A stretch of DNA of 5,614 bases from Microcaldota archaeon (lineage in GTDB: Archaea > Micrarchaeota > Micrarchaeia > Norongarragalinales > Norongarragalinaceae): NCBI GenBank assembly GCA_016214445.1, contig JACROM010000013.1:1-5614 (forward strand), written 5' to 3'. A program made the position numbers and the translations under genes. The notes beneath the pieces are model-generated. The model was not told the origin of the DNA. It saw nothing but the letters and a program-made list of their open reading frames with translations, and did no database searches. How positions within the stretch are numbered: the stretch's first letter is position 1; each line of letters opens with the position of its first letter. Positions 5,298 through 5,614 of the stretch are shown here, piece by piece.

Positions 5298-5614
5298 ATG
5301 GAAAAAACCGTACAGCGAATAACGCCGAACGACTTCATCGAGCTAGGCTTTGACAAGAAAACCGTGGAAAAAACCGATTTTACCTTCCTAAACGAAAACC
5401 TTCCGTCAATGACGCGGCAGACGCTCAAACAACGGCTAAACGCGCTAGCAAAAGACTTCGGAAAAACAAGAGAACAACTCACCAAAGAACACGGAAACAA
5501 AATACTAGGCCACCTGCAAATATTCGGCCTCCAACAAGAAAAAGACGATTACTCGCTCAAACAACGGCTAAACGCGCTAGCAAAAGACTTCGGAAAAACA
5601 AGAGAACAACTCAC
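5298..5614 (+). CDS. Unrecognised protein with perfect 44-residue repeats, N-terminal fragment
   Basis: The frame is open from ATG 5298 to the right edge (105 full codons). A unique N-terminus (1-42) begins MEKTVQRITPNDFIELGF. One full 44-residue unit (43-86) follows, with LKQRLNALAKDFGKTREQLT (43-62), KILGHLQIFGL (68-78) and EKDDYS (81-86), and then the first part of a second unit that is identical at the DNA level. The units look alpha-helical and charged, with no signal peptide or membrane segment. The pattern of a Leu-rich helix, 'FG', and a short helix ending in KILG is loosely like mTERF-type helical repeats that bind nucleic acid, but mTERF units are usually shorter and I do not claim membership. 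About half of its visible Leu codons are CTA, rare in folC. It has its own TATA box and Shine-Dalgarno-like site. It may be a fast-evolving or transferred gene. Confidence 0.75.
   Translation, partial: MEKTVQRITPNDFIELGFDKKTVEKTDFTFLNENLPSMTRQTLKQRLNALAKDFGKTREQLTKEHGNKILGHLQIFGLQQEKDDYSLKQRLNALAKDFGKTREQL
5422..5482 (+). repeat. Exact direct repeat, copy 1 (132-bp period)
   Basis: These 61 bases are identical to 5554-5614, at an offset of 132 bases (44 codons), keeping the reading frame. The preceding base differs (A5421 versus T5553), so the left boundary is sharp. The right boundary is unknown because the window ends inside copy 2. Confidence 0.95.
5554..5614 (+). repeat. Exact direct repeat, copy 2, cut by the window end
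   Basis: Identical to 5422-5482 over all 61 visible bases. No synonymous change is present, which points to recent duplication or gene conversion, or to an assembly end at a repeat. Confidence 0.95.

Noticed and set aside
5422..5614. CRISPR repeat or insertion-sequence end at the right edge
   Set aside because: The repeats are in frame, coding, with a 132-bp period, no inverted ends and no transposase.

Overview
The window looks archaeal, most likely from a small-genome uncultivated lineage such as DPANN; that placement is inference. The evidence is TATA-like boxes about 25-30 bases upstream of several starts with little or no leader, a GAGGTG-type Shine-Dalgarno in front of a TTG start, an N-terminal fragment resembling the 'archaeal ATPase' family, and T-tract termination signals. 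A candidate-phylum bacterium is not fully excluded, because the long tandem ThyX-like protein type may also occur there (from memory, not searched).

Layout. Bases 1-249 (minus strand) hold the N-terminal 83 codons of a P-loop ATPase cut by the window edge. Bases 250-633 lack a convincing long gene; they hold the ATPase promoter, a 14-bp palindrome, hairpins, two T-tracts and a doubtful 34-codon reading frame. Three well-supported minus-strand genes follow, transcribed from right to left: a tandem-domain ThyX-like protein (2299-3885), a fold-type IV PLP aminotransferase/lyase (1402-2220) and a multi-membrane-span protein resembling an ECF transporter S component (634-1350). Spacers of 77 and 51 bases make an operon plausible. 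folC (4030-5184, plus strand) is divergent from thyX. The 144-base region between them is built from about 2.7 imperfect copies of a ~55-bp unit carrying TATA-like boxes. Bases 5298-5614 hold the start of a protein with perfectly repeated 132-bp (44-residue) units, running off the right edge.

Common theme. ThyX-family enzymes use methylene-tetrahydrofolate to make dTMP, FolC adds glutamates to folates, fold-type IV enzymes include PabC (p-aminobenzoate synthesis), and some ECF S components import folate. The four central genes can therefore be read as a folate/thymidylate neighbourhood with a shared repeated promoter region. Only the FolC assignment is firm; the exact roles of the aminotransferase and the membrane protein are inferred from context.

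Most interesting points: the two ThyX halves have kept complementary parts of the signature motif; the divergent promoter has been multiplied; and the right-edge gene contains exact DNA repeats that may continue beyond the window.
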